Shown: positions 1 to 11,500, counted from the first letter of the stretch. The stretch: 64,000 nt of DNA from Odobenus rosmarus divergens (GCF_000321225.1 NW_004450458.1:1373806-1437805); one strand, 5' to 3'. Notes: generated by a model not told the origin, from the sequence alone. Numbers and translations: made by a program.

Positions 1-112
1 GCGTGGAGCACTGGGTGTTATGCATAAACAATGAATCATGGAACACTATATCAAAAACTAATGATGTAATGTACGGTGATTAAAATAACAATAAAAAAAT
101 TATAAAAAAAAA
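1..112 (+). mobile_element. L1 3' end, young carnivore subfamily (enters from the left)
   Basis: This is the last part of an L1 3'UTR followed by an A-rich tail. It matches, in the opposite orientation, the L1 3' end at 13154-13260: both carry the 'gagcactgggtgttat' block and the 'atcaaaaactaatgatgta' block. The rest of the element lies before position 1, so its length and target duplication cannot be judged. The copy is little diverged, which suggests a recent insertion. Confidence 0.85.
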
Positions 113-453
113 TTTGAAATTTTTCTAAGAAAGAAAACTTTGGGCTCAGATAGGTTCAATGTTATATACTACAAAATATTTTAAAGAAGAAATAGGACCA
201 GTTCTACACAAACTCCTGCAGGAAAGAGAAAAGGAGGGAGGGCCTCCCAACTTATTTAATCAAGCCACCTTCATTCTGATACCAAAACCAGACAAAGACA
301 TTAGAAGAAAACAACAGAATAATAAGTCTCAAAAACACAGATGTAAAAAAAATCCTTAACAAAATATTAGAAAATGGAATTCAGCAATATAGAAGACCAA
401 CCGAGCTTTATCCAGGAAATGAAAAGTTAATTCAACATTCAAAAATTAGTCAA

Positions 454-628
454 GGGGCGCCTGGGTGGCTCAGTTGTTTGAGCGACTGCCTTCAGCTCAG
501 GTCATGATCAAGCCCCGCATCGGGCTCCCTGCTTGGCGGGAAGCCTGCTTCCCTCTCCCACTCCCCCTGCTGTGTTCCCTCTCTCACTGTCTCTCACTCT
601 CTGTCAAATAAATAAATAAAATCTTTAA
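454..628 (+). mobile_element. Can-SINE (tRNA-Lys-derived), + orientation
   Basis: Starts with 'ggggcgcctgggtggctcag', the tRNA-derived head with its A-box, and ends in a TC-rich stretch, an (AAAT)n run and A-rich tail. A 13-bp target-site duplication (aaaaattagtcaa) lies at 441-453 and 629-641. It inserted into the older L1 fragment. Confidence 0.95.
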
Positions 629-1721
629 AAAAATTAGTCAACAAAATTCACCATATCAACAGATATAAAGAAGAAAGAATATATGATTATCTCAATAAAC
701 ATGGCAAAAAATTTTTACCAAATTCAACATCCATTTGTAATAATAATGTAAATTGATTCTCAGCAAACTAGGAAACTAGGGAATTTCCTCAACCTGATAA
801 AGAACATCTACAAAAACTCCAACAACCATCATTATTCTTAATAGTGAAAGATGGAAAGCTCTACCCCTCATATCAGGAACAAAGAATGAATGTCTGCTCT
901 CATACTCCTATTCAACATTATATTGGAGGTCCTAGTCCATATAATAAATCAAGAAAAGGAAATAAAAGGAATATAGATGGGAAAGGAAGAAATATAACTG
1001 TCTTTATTCACAGATGACATGATCATATATGTAGAAAATCTCAAAGAATCTACAAAAAAGCCTCTAGAACTAATAAGTTTAGCAAGGTTACAAGATACAA
1101 TGTCAATGTACAAAAATCAGTGGTAATTCTCTGTACTAGCAACAATCATAAATTGAAATTTTAAGAAGTCATTTACAATAGCACCAGTAAACATTAAATA
1201 CTTAGGTATAAATCTAATGAAATACATGCAAGATGTGCTTAAAATTACAAGACAGTGAAGAAAGAAGTCAAAGAAGATCTAAATAAATGAAAAGAAATAC
1301 TAGTTCATGATTGAAAAATTCAATATTATTAAGGTGTCAATTCTCCCCAAATTGATCTACAAAATTGACACAATCCCAATCGAACTTTCTGCAAGAATTT
1401 TGGTGTAAAATTAATAAGCTGATTCTAACCATTTATATGGGAAAGCAAAGGCGCTGAAATAGCCAAAACAATTTTGAGAAAGAGAGTGGAAAATTTTCAA
1501 AACTTGATTTCAACACTTACCCTAAAGAAATGGTAATCAAGACAGTCTGGTATTGGTGAAAAGGTAGACACATAGATCAATAGAACAGAATAGAAAGTCC
1601 AGAAATTTACCCACACATATATGGTCAATTGATTTTCGACAAAGGAGCAAAGCAACTTGAAAGAAAAAAGGATGATCCTTTCAACAGAGTGTACTGGAAT
1701 AATTGGGCATCCATGTACAAG

Positions 1722-1826
1722 AGAAAAAGAAAGACAGAAAGACAAAAAGAAGGAAGGAAGGAAAGAAAGAAAGAAAGAAAGAAAAAAAGAAAGAAAGAAA
1801 GAGAGAAAGAAAGAAAAAGAAAAGAA
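1722..1826. repeat. (GAAA)n/(GGAA)n purine microsatellite
   Basis: About 100 bp of almost pure purine made of imperfect GAAA units with a GGAA start. It sits inside the decayed L1 ORF2. The K/E/R-rich reading frames here are artefacts of the repeat. Confidence 0.9.
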
Positions 1827-2351
1827 ACAAACTTTGACTCATCTCTTGCACCAAATAGAAAATGTTACTGGAAATGAACCACATAAACCTAAATGTAAAA
1901 CATAACACTAGAAAATTCCTAGAAGAAAATAAAGGGGGAAATGTTTGTGACCCTGGGAAGGCAAATATTTCTTATATACAACACCAAAAGCACAATTCAT
2001 AAAAGAATAAAAACTTGGGATTCATCAAAATTAAGAATTTCTTCTCTTTGGAAGGCATTGTTGAAAAAAGAAAAAAGAAGCCATAGGCTAGAATGAAGTA
2101 TTGTACTATACATATATGATAAAGGCTTTATATCCAGAATATATGAAGAACTCTCAAAACTCATTAATAACGAAACAAATAATGCAGTAAAAAAATGGGC
2201 AAAAGATTTGAAGAGACTTTTTACCAAAGAAGGCACTATGGTGGCAAATACTACACATGCAAAGTGCTCAGAAAAAACCATTGAATGGATGGATGAAGGA
2301 ATGAATGAATGAGGCCTGGCTTTCCTGAATGCATTTGCTACTTGATTAACT

Positions 2352-2540
2352 ATTTTTTTAAAAGATTTTATTTCATTTATTTATTTTAGAGAGAACGAGT
2401 GGGGGAGGGGTGGGGGAGAGGGAGAGGAAGAGGAAGAGGGAAAGAATCCCAAGCAGACTCTGTGCTGAGCAAGGAGCTAGGACATGGGGCTCAATCTCAA
2501 GACCCTGAGATGGTGACTGACTGAGCCACCCACGTACCCC
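2352..2540 (-). mobile_element. Can-SINE, - orientation
   Basis: Begins with T-rich 'aaagattttatttcatttat' (reverse of the A-rich tail) and ends with 'ctgagccaccca', the reverse of the A-box head. The 10-bp duplication ttgattaact flanks it at 2342-2351 and 2541-2550. It is moderately diverged, with an expanded GGA-rich tail. Confidence 0.93.
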
Positions 2541-2550
2541 TTGATTAACT

Positions 2551-4140
2551 GTTTAGAATTCATTTTGATGATTATTCTAGTAACTAGAACAAGTGAAGAT
2601 TATTCTAGTATAAACATACATACTAAAGCCAGATAAAAACAAGTTGTATCTTTTTCTCTGGACCCTTCTAGTAGGAAAAATAATTTTTAAAAAGTTAGCT
2701 ACATTAAGGTAATTTGGTCCATGTCCTAAGCTTTCTAAAAATCTGGCTTAAAGCAGGAGTGGATGTAGACTATTCAAATAAGACTACAAAAATGACAAAT
2801 CTCCCTTAGAAAATTCCTCTCTCAATTAAGCTTTTGATAGATACTAGGTATCAGTGAGTCAAGATAATACTACTAGACAAACAGAGTGTAGATGTGTCCC
2901 AGAAGACGCACCCCCGACCACCATAACTTGGCTGTAGTAGGAGTTTCTGCTTTGTTTCAAAGCTAACAGTTTATTTCCTCAGCTCTCCTTTGCAGAAAGT
3001 AGACAAAAATTAGAAGTTGCTATTACCTTCTTCCCATGAAGACTTTATTAGATATCCTTCAGAGGTCTCTGAGATTATGTACTTCTCCCTTGGTCTCTAG
3101 TATTTCACATTTTACATTTTGACTTGCAATCTATCTTCTGGCAGAATAAAGGATCTTAACTTAGTCCCATTAAAACATTTTTTTTTCCTATTTGGTTTTT
3201 CTTTTTCCTGAAGTAAAGGCTATTGACCTGTTAACTCAGCCAGTTCCAAAGGATATCAGTTTGTTTTAAACTATTTGTTTAAGGACTTTTAACTATTTGT
3301 TTAAGGAATTCAAAAGGTGATCAGGCCTTTCTGTTTATTCCTATGCTCTGAGTAGTCATATGAGAGAGCATGCTAACGTCCCAGGAGATAGTCTGGCTAA
3401 TGAATACAGCTTAGTCTGGATGATAAAATTATGTGTAGTCAGTGGTAGAAGTCCATTTAACAAGGTCCAAAGCTATGCAGGACTTGCTAGAGAGTTTGGA
3501 GGTGAGGGCGAGGGTTGGGGGAGCAGGATTAATCCTCTATGTGGTAAAAGAGGCCATCTTCCACGTATAGGGTCCTTAATGACTACTCTGTATCAAAGGT
3601 AAGAATATAGGGACTTTGGTTCCCTAGAAATGATAGAAATTGGTGTACCGGGAATTCTAGCTATTGGCATATTGTCTTTTGAGGCTGTAGAGCTTAATGC
3701 AAAAGGGCAGATGAGCACAAATTCAACTGGACCCATTGCCATGCTTCATTCAATTTCCCTATGGGGAGGATGATTGGCACAGGTACACATGAACTGAAGT
3801 ATGTATCTTTTTAAGGACCAAAAATAGAGAGAAATGCAAAAGAGGTAAATTTTTACCTATTTCATTGGTAAAATTTCTGGGCCACACACTTGCTAGCTAG
3901 CCTTATCTCATGCGCTAACATATGTAAGTTTCTTGGACCCCTATTCCTAGTTCCTGAATTGCAGCTGTTATTAGAACTCAACAGGCCAACCTGGGCACTA
4001 GTTCAGGTAGGGTTTCTTCACTGCTTGCACAACGTTCAGGTTCCCCGTCAGATAATGGGGAGATAATACTAGAACCTGTGAAACCCCAACTCCTAATGCA
4101 GCTGTCATACTTAATATGTGATAGCTAGAACTATGTCTCC
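2551..4140. other. Intergenic DNA upstream of ELOVL2, no gene recognised
   Basis: No exon, RNA gene or familiar transposon was recognised. The longest frame (3360-3602, 80 codons) has no recognisable motif. A 17-bp word (aactatttgtttaagga) is tandemly repeated at 3269-3285 and 3290-3306. Confidence 0.5.
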
Positions 4141-4148
4141 CATTCTTT

Positions 4149-4337
4149 TTTTAAAGATTTTATTTATTGATTTGAGAGAGAGAGACAGAGCAAGCACAAG
4201 TGAGTGAAGGGGCAGAGGGAGAAGCAGACTCCCTGCCAAGCAGGGAGCCCGACGTGGGGCTCCATCCTAGGACCCTGGGATCATAACCTGAGCTGAAGGC
4301 AGATGCTTCACCCACTGACCCACTCAGGCGCACCCCC
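4149..4337 (-). mobile_element. Can-SINE, - orientation
   Basis: Reverse tail 'aaagattttatttattgatt', purine-rich body, 'agcagactccctgccaagca', then the reverse head 'actgacccactcaggcgc'. The target duplication is blurred by poly-pyrimidine on both sides. Confidence 0.9.
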
Positions 4338-4762
4338 CTCTTTTTTTTTTTTTGGTAAACTCTTCAGTGCTGGCATGGTACAGGCCTTGACAAAGTAAAG
4401 ACCACATTTTTTTTCAGGGTATTGCTTATATCAATGGTATCATTTGCTCAGGAGCTGCATTTCCATTAGCCAATAATAATAATATATTTTTCAAAGGCCT
4501 TTGGATCTAATGAGATTCTCATTAGAATGTCACAGAAACCTTAGGTGGCATGCAGTAACAAAAAAAAGGGAGGAGGGGCAGGTCTGCATTAAATATTAAT
4601 TGAATGCTTACTATGTGACCAAAACTAAAAAGACAGTTGAAATGAACATTTTCAGGTAAATTCTGATCTAAGCTGAAGTATTTGTAGAACTAAAGTAATT
4701 AAAAATTACCTTTAACAGAACTAGTGACAATGCTGACCAATTATAATCAAGATTATTGTTAA

Positions 4763-4926
4763 GGGGTGCCTGGGTGGCTCAGTTGGTTAAGCATCAGGTT
4801 GTTCATTTCGGCTCAGGTCATGAATTCAGGGTTGTGAGATTGAGCCCCACATCAGGCTCCAAACTGGGTGTGGAGCCTGCTTAAGATCCCCTCTCTCCCT
4901 CTAACCCTCCCACCTCTAAAAAAAAG
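4763..4926 (+). mobile_element. Can-SINE, + orientation, older copy
   Basis: Head 'ggggtgcctgggtggctcag' with A-box, then 'gagcctgcttaagatcccc' and a short A tail. It is more diverged than its neighbours and I see no clear target duplication. Confidence 0.88.
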
Positions 4927-5679
4927 GTAATTGTCATATGTACTTTTCTATTCAACTAGTTTAATGATGGAACCAAATAAGATTCAAAAAAATTCTTCAT
5001 GACTCATTCTCCTGAATTCTGACCTCTTCCCTTGGAAAGGATCAATCACATTAAAGTCTTCTGTTAATTTTTTTCCTTTTCAGAGCTTAGATAAATAAAG
5101 AAATCTGTGAAAGTCACTCTAGTTAAGATAGAACACGGTATATTTAAAAAAGCAAGTTGGGCAACGACAGTTAAGGTGTCTTTGTTGACACTGGCAGCTA
5201 GCCTGAGTATTTCCAAATGCTATTTATTCTTATCTTCACATTTAAATTTTGAGCCAACTCTGAGTTTTTACATGGGCAGTGAACCAGCTCTTCATTTCAA
5301 AGTTTTAATTCATTTTGTCTTTCCCGTATGAACAGCACCATAGGTAACCAAAGAATACATATGGCCAAATTTCTGGAGGTATTTCAGCAAATAAATGAAG
5401 AAGGAATGAGAGTTAGAATGTCACAATTTTGCAACCCCTAATGAATTACTAGATGTAGGCACTGAGCATCACCTGATGCCTAAGCATCACAAAAAGAGTG
5501 ACAATTGGATGTCATGTGCCTCCTGATGGAAACACACAATCACCTCTGAAGTATTCTTGCCAAAAATTTCTAACCTGAGTCTGATCAAGCCTCTAGATCT
5601 AGTTACAGTTAACAATTTACAAAAACACAGAGGTCAGAGCACATGTGAAACTGTACCCTGGGTGTGTGGTCAACAAAAT
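4927..5679. other. Intergenic DNA, nothing recognised
   Basis: AT-rich sequence with no long conserved frame, no RNA gene and no repeat family I can name. Confidence 0.5.
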
Positions 5680-6275
5680 CCAGACTGCAGGAAATGCTAC
5701 AGTACAAATTGAAAGAAAATGAAAAGAGATGGAGGGGGAGAGTGGAGATTAAAGAAACACAAGAGATGTAGCAACCAATTGCCATGTTAAAAAAAGAAAT
5801 TTTGGAAATTTGTGTACTCTGTGTCCATAATTAATGCTGTTTATAAGTTATGGTTAATGTTTAAGGTATTACAATGGCTTTGTCATTTTGTGTGTTTTTT
5901 TGTTTGTTTAAGTAGGCTCCGTGCCCAACTCTTGACCCTGAGATCAAGACCTGAGCTGAGATCAAGAGTCAAGACACTTAACAGACTGAGCCACCCCAGG
6001 GCCTCTTATGTGTGTTTTTTAAGAGATTTCTTCTCTAGTGATATATACTGACATATATACAGACAAACTACTATTTCTGGGATTTGCTTCAAAATAGTAG
6101 AATGGAAAAAAAAAACCCAAAATAATAGAACAGGGAAAAGTAGGTAGGGGTATTGATGAAACAAGATTGGTCATGGGTAGATAGTTTTTAAAGACAGGTG
6201 ATGGATGCATTGGAGTTCATTAATCTGTCTACTTTTTTAAATGTTTGGAATTTTCCATAATTAAAAAAAATTCTG
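5680..6275 (+). mobile_element. Old mammalian L1 3' end (L1M type)
   Basis: Matches the familiar L1M 3'UTR order: a purine-rich 'gagattaaagaaacacaagag' region, 'gggatttgcttcaaaata', 'gatgaaacaagattggtcatg' and the terminal 'ggaattttccataatt' with an A-rich tail. A younger SINE (5901-6008) interrupts it. Confidence 0.75.
5901..6008 (-). mobile_element. Truncated Can-SINE, - orientation
   Basis: Carries 'gaccctgagatcaagacctg' and the reverse head 'agactgagccacccc'. The duplication tgtgtgtttttt flanks it at 5889-5900 and 6009-6020. It lies inside the older L1 3' end. Confidence 0.85.
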
Positions 6276-6374
6276 TAAAGTTCATACTCTTTCAAACCAC
6301 AGAAAGTGAGTTTCTCTGCCAAGTTTATAAGGATTCTTAAAGATAGGATTATTCAAAACAGCATAGTGTCACAT

Positions 6375-6560
6375 GGTGTCATAGAAAAAATCCAACAGGC
6401 TTCAGGTTGTATTCTCGGTTCCCCATTTTCCAACTGCCTGACCATGTGACCCTAGGTACACCATTTCCCTTCTTTGGGCCCCGGGTTCCTCATCTGTACA
6501 ATGGAGCTAGTCACAAATGAGCTACTGCTGTAAGTCATTCAGCATGGTTTATGTTAGATA
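6375..6560 (+). repeat. MIR fossil, + orientation
   Basis: Contains the MIR core order: 'actgcctgaccatgtgaccc', 'ttcctcatctgtacaatgg'. It is an old, diverged mammalian-wide SINE. Confidence 0.75.
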
Positions 6561-6828
6561 CCCAATAGTTACCTGCAAATACCACATTTGAGCTAAAAGA
6601 ATGATGAGCTTATAAACTGAGGCTGCCTTCTATAACTTCTGGATTAATATTAGGATCCCTTTGGTCTGCTTCCCAGATGTAGGAGTTGCTAGGTTGCAAC
6701 AGTGCATGTGGTTAAGTCTGGGTCAAGTAAGAGGCTCTTCAAGGCATCTGAACCTCATTTAGGTTCTTCTCCATTCCCTCTAGAAGGCCCATTCATCAAT
6801 TAACTGCTGAAATAAAATGTTAACTATT

Positions 6829-6915
6829 TCAGGGTACAGGTCTTTCACCTCCTTCATTAAGTTTATTCCTAGGTATTTTATTCTTATTGGTGCAATTGTA
6901 AAAGAGATTGTGTTG
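6829..6915 (-). mobile_element. Short L1 ORF2 fragment, - orientation
   Basis: The block 'acaggtctttcacctcc...ttcctaggtattttattct' is the antisense of an ORF2 segment also present at about 15945-16015, 39108-39160 and 51031-51085. It is an isolated piece of under 100 bp. Confidence 0.75.
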
Positions 6916-7079
6916 AATGAACAAAGTGAATGAATGAATGGAACTGACATCAAGTTGTATATTTGATTTCAGCCTTATGGACACCTTTTATAAAAATATG
7001 CCAGCATTAAGTAGAATATAACTTTCTGATTTCCATGGGCATTAGGTCAATAACAATATCAATAATTAGTACTGTTGCT

Positions 7080-7245
7080 CCAGGCATTTTTCTAATACTT
7101 TATTCATACTAATTTAATCCTAATAGCCATATATAATGTGTCATTTTATCCCCATTTTATAGATCAAGAAACTGAAGCCCAGAGAATTAGGTAACTAAGC
7201 CAGTATCACATAGCCAGTATGTGGCAGGGTTGACTCCTGGGGCCA
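7080..7245 (-). repeat. MIR fossil, - orientation
   Basis: Contains 'tatccccattttatagatca', 'gaaactgaagcccagaga' and 'tatcacatagcc', the reverse of the MIR core. It lies about 600 bp upstream of the promoter CpG island. Confidence 0.75.
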
Positions 7246-8117
7246 CTAATGGTGAGATTTTAAGAGACTTGGTTAACAAATACCTACCTGTTCGTGGTAT
7301 AAGCTATCCACTCCTTATAAGCAAATATGTTAACTGATTTTAACACTCCAACTACAGGAAACTCCAAATATTAGGTGATTATATGACAATTAGGAGTTAG
7401 CTCGATATCTATGGTTACTCTGCTACTTCACAAAACTGAAAATACATCCGCAATCCTTCAGGTGGGGAATGCTAAGAGTATGTTGCAGGTACCTCCGTGT
7501 ACAACCGGATGTGGTGTTTTGACTCTGAACAAACACGTTTATCTTTGCTTGCATTTCAGTTTACCACATCAGCCACATAAAAAAGCAGACATTCTTAATG
7601 CTAAAAAAGAGGAAAGGTCATGCAGCACACATAAATCTTCAAAAAATTAAAAGCACAGGATCTTAATTAAGATCCCATACTTTCTGTTCACGATTAAGTG
7701 TTCAACTAACCATTGGTGGTATTAGCTAAGAAGGCCCTGGAATAAGACCCTCTGCAGGCAGCGCCTTGTGGAACAGGGAGTCAGTCGCCTGCTCAGACTG
7801 ATCCGCTCCTGACATTAACGCCAAAAAAACCCTACTGATCCCTGGATCTAAGACACCCACATCCCGCAAACCCGCATGAACACGAGCCATCCTCCCCAAC
7901 CCCCCCCCCCGAACGTGTGCTTGAAAACCGCGGAGCCCAACGAAGAGGAGGAGCAGGGCCCTGGCCCTCTACAATCCCCAGGTCCTCGCAGCTCCCACAG
8001 CCGCCGCAGCCTCTGGGGGCAGCGGACAAAGGCCAGAGGGGCGGTCCTAGCGGAGGTTCTGCGAACGTTAGGCCACGGCACGCGACGGGCGGCCTGCTGG
8101 CCTTGCAAATCGCCGCC

Positions 8118-8136
8118 CGGCCGGCAGGGGGCGCCG
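8118..8136 (+). promoter_or_regulatory. CTCF-like binding motif
   Basis: The 19-mer has the core ggcagggggcgcc and matches the vertebrate CTCF consensus, as I recall it, at about 14 of 19 positions, including the AGGGGGCGC block. It lies about 370 bp upstream of the ELOVL2 start codon and contains several CpGs. Binding is inferred from sequence only. Confidence 0.6.
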
Positions 8137-8340
8137 CGGACGGAACCGGGCGCCCGGGAGGGGGCGCGCGAGGCCGCCCGGGGCCCCGCCTCGTCGGCCC
8201 CCGCCCCTCCCCCGCCGCCCTCCTAGCGCCGCGGCCGGCGAGCCCCCGGCGAGGGGCGAGCGGCGCGGGGGGGGGTGGGAGCCGCGGGGGCCCGAAACGG
8301 CCCTGGAGCTCGGAGCGCCGCGCGGGAGCAGCGCGAGCCC

Positions 8341-8397
8341 GAGGGGGCGGGGAGGCGGGCGGGCGTGCGCGCGCCGGGCGTGGGTGTGGGCGTGGGT
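8341..8397 (+). promoter_or_regulatory. GC-box / KLF-EGR-type element cluster near the transcription start
   Basis: A GC box (gggggcgggg) is followed by repeated GGCGGGC units, an NRF1-like alternation (cgtgcgcgcgcc) and three GTGGG/CACCC-type units. This is typical of TATA-less CpG promoters binding SP/KLF factors. The exact start site cannot be set from sequence. Confidence 0.55.
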
Positions 8398-8500
8398 AAG
8401 TAGAGCGGGCGCGGCGGGAGCGCGGGGCAGAGGGACGCTGGCTACCCTGGACAGCGCATCGCCGCCCGCCGGGGTCGCCGCGCCGCAGCCGCCGCGGATC

Positions 8501-8503
8501 ATG
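8501..8503 (+). CDS. ELOVL2: ELOVL2 exon 1, coding part (initiator Met only)
   Basis: The ATG at 8501 is followed directly by the donor GTGAGT (8504-8509), so exon 1 contributes one codon and the rest is 5'UTR. A at -3 and G at +4, the latter from exon 2 after splicing, give a good Kozak context. Joining to 53592 yields MEHLKAF, the known ELOVL2 N-terminus. The exon start is unknown, probably within 8340-8420. Confidence 0.92.
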
Positions 8504-11500
8504 GTGAGTGGGCGCCGCGCGCCGCCACCGCCGTTCTCCTTTCTGTCCTCGACCAACGCACTGGGCGGGAAGGCGCCGGGCGGGCAGCGGCGCGGGAGCT
8601 GCGGGTTCGACCGCTGGAACCCGTCCTGCTCGGCTGGCCTGGGGAGGGGGCGGTGAACGTTTGGGCGGGGGGGTGGGGGGGGAGGGCGCGCGGGCCGGGT
8701 CCGGGCCGCGGTCTTGGGATCTTTGTCCGGGGCCGCGGTCCCGCCCCGGCACCTCGGGGCACCCGCTCGCGTCCAGCCCCCTGTTGCAAGCACGCGGCCG
8801 GCGGGGCGCCCGGCATGCCCGACGAAACCGTCCCCCGTTCCCGTGGCGGCCATTCCCGGTCGCCTCCCACACCCAGCTTCCCGCTCACCCCCGCTCGACC
8901 CCCGGCGTGGGGGACGGCGTTTTCCTCGCGCGGTCCCGACCCTGCCTCCGGAAATTCTGGGGTTTTTGTCTCTAACGGTTGAATCCGTGCCTCCTCTCCT
9001 CCCTGCACGGTGCCTGCAATCCCGGGGGTGTGTCTGTGTGCTTGCCCCGGCCTCCCTCGGTTTGCATCGTATCGGGGAGATTCCCATTTGTTTACGGAGA
9101 CTTGGGTGGGGGGGGTCTGGTGTGTTCTTTCCGACAACTACTCTTTCCCAGTTTCCCAGGCCAGTACTCGACTCTGAATTCATACCGCTTTCTGCTGTCC
9201 ACGGGGCTCTGTCCTGGAGAGAGAGGGGTGCGTGTGTGTCCGTGTGTGTCCCCGTGCGTCCGTATCCCATGAACTGCCTGAGAGTTTTGGCAGAAGAACC
9301 TGGCTCTGTGACTACAAAAAAGAGAAAGTGATGTGGTTTCCATATGGTTCCTTCTCCACTATGGGGCTTGTTAAAATATGCTAATCTCCTTTCTTTTCCC
9401 CGCTCCAGCTGACACTGATCAGTCCCGGATTTTGCTCTTTCTCCACCCTCTCAGGCACACATCATCTACCTGATTATACGTGAAGCCTTCTGTGGCCACC
9501 CTATCTAACGTTTCAGTCTTTCCTACCCCACCCACCACAGTTCCTATCACCCTTCTTGCTTCATTTTTTTTTCTTTATAGCATTTCTTATTTAACATACT
9601 CTTTTGTTTGTCTTGTTTACTGAACGTGTTCCCCACTATGTAAATATCAGCGCAGAGGTTTTTTCATTTTGTTCACTGCTGTATTTCTAGTACCTACAAC
9701 AGTGCCTGGCACATAATATGTGCTCTATAAATTAAAGAGAAAACTAACCCCAAAACCCAGCATACTGTTGCTGATGTACAAATGGGAAGCAGCAATGCAA
9801 CTATAAGGATTATCCAGTTGACGGTTATAAGGATGAGAATTTCAAGGGAAGATTGAGAGGAGGAATAGTCTTGGAAACGAGGGACTTAGTGTGGTGACCC
9901 TCAATGAGAAGAGTAGAGCGGCCATCTCTTAATGCCTGGGTCTGTCACTCCATGCCCTTGACACCTTTGCACTTGGATGGATAAAGCATTTTTAGAGCTA
10001 ACTGGCTCTCTCCTTGGGGGCCTGAACCTTTGTTACAAAGAATTATAATGAGTAAGAAAAGAAGTCCAAGGATATCACCTTAATTGGAACGGAAGAGTCA
10101 TGGGAATTTAAGAGTCAAAATAAAGGGCTTGCACTTATTAACTCTACCCTGTACTATTGTGATACTACCTTTTTAGAAAAGCGTTTTCAGAAACTTTGGG
10201 TTTTCTGAGGAGATATTTTTATGCGTATGTCCACATACAAGTCCTCTCACTTAAAAAAAAAAATTATGCTGGCAGTGGGAGGTTAAATTCCAAAATAAGC
10301 TCGTGGGTCAGTTCAGAGAGACACTGCTTTGGATCCAAGTCCAACATGAATAGTCTCTCACGATGTCTGCTAATTAGTTTTATTCCAAAGCCTATGTTTT
10401 TCCTTCAAATTCCCTTTTGCTTTTCCATTTTGCAATATAAATGTATTTGTTTTAAGCCTGGGGACATGTGTTTTTATAATCTGAACCTAACTGCGTAGTA
10501 AAATTTACATGGGCAAGTTCCTGAAAATGATGTAATTATAGCCGGCACTCTTCAAGTTTAACACCTCTATAATTGCTGTTCTGGCCAGACAGGTAGTAAA
10601 GATGAAAGATGGAAAGGAAGGCATAATACGATTGTCTTTGAAATTAAATCCAACCACCAAAAATAAATGAAAGATACCTCATTCTTTTGATCCCAATTTA
10701 TATTTGTAGGAGATTTTATGTTACGATTCCAGTCAAACTATCAAGCCATTTTTTTTTCTGTCTATTCCTCAAAGCATAGTATTTTTCAAGAAATATAATT
10801 ATCCCTTTTAAAGTTATCCAATTGGGTAAGCTTAATTCTCGTTCTTTCAACAAAAAGTTACAATTTCATCCAGCTCCTTTGAAAACTTTTTTTTTTTAAT
10901 TGCAGTATAACTGACCCCTTCAAAACATTTTAATCACAGTTTGGGAGGTTCGGGTGCTTTCATAGTCTGAAAGAAGGTGTTTAAAATTTAAGTGGCTCCA
11001 TATTGTAAACTTGTTCTAGTCAGAAAACAGGGTCCTTCTATTGAGGGCTGTGCCCAAGATTATCTCCCTTGGACAGTCTACCATCTAACCTGAAAGTTTT
11101 GGATATTTAGGGGTAGATGTTGATAAGAGACAAGAGGTTACACCAGTAAGCTCTTATTTAAGCTTAACCTGGTGAAAATATGCCAACATGAGTAGCTCAG
11201 CAAAATTCTAAAGTTACAAATTTTACACATTTGTATCTTAATCGAATTAGGACATCACTGGTATGTCCCTGACTCTGACAATGAACCATTCTAATAAATT
11301 GTTAGTTTAAATATAACCATTTAAACTCTAACAATTTAAGAGTTGCAGAGTATACATTGTTCTGGAATTGATGTGGCAGTTTAAACCTTGAGATCTGGAG
11401 TGAGTCATGTATTTGAACCCCAACACAAGATTTAACTGTGTGACCTTGGGCAGGTTAACTTCTTTAGAACTTAGGTTTTTTTCTGTAAAAGAAGACAGTG

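Larger units (their letters stand above)
125..2290 (+). mobile_element. Old L1 ORF2 fragment (reverse transcriptase region to 3' part)
   Basis: Decayed L1 ORF2 in sense orientation. The first open stretch (159-359) contains the L1 motif LIPKPDKD, typical of the region before the RT core. Around 1004-1035 the frame reads LFTDDMIIYVEN, the equivalent of the catalytic L1 motif FADDM with Ala replaced by Thr. Later blocks match the C-terminal half of ORF2. Stops and frameshifts are frequent, so it is not coding. It is interrupted by a Can-SINE (454-628) and a purine microsatellite (about 1722-1826). Confidence 0.85.
7860..9090. promoter_or_regulatory. ELOVL2: ELOVL2 promoter CpG island
   Basis: CpG density rises sharply at about 7860, peaks over 8080-8800 and fades near 9090. 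The island covers the upstream promoter, the 5'UTR, the coding end of exon 1 and the first part of intron 1. No TATA box is apparent. GC-box and CACCC-like elements are dense just before the start codon, so initiation is probably dispersed. No ATG occurs between the one at 7876 and the initiator at 8501, leaving a 5'UTR without upstream start codons. In human the matching island is the classic age-methylation locus; equivalence is inferred from its position relative to exon 1. The many long open frames on both strands follow from GC richness and are not genes. Confidence 0.93.

Noticed and set aside
1629..1908. Lys/Glu/Arg-rich frames on the plus strand and Phe/Ser/Leu-rich frame on the minus strand
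   Set aside because: They are translations of the GAAA microsatellite inside a dead L1.
7832..9270. Very long open frames (346 and 400 codons on the minus strand, 160-205 on the plus strand) across the promoter island
   Set aside because: Stop codons are AT-rich, so CpG islands are open by composition. The products are low-complexity P/R/G/A, overlap each other in several frames and have no domain. An antisense lncRNA such as ELOVL2-AS1 is possible but cannot be shown here.
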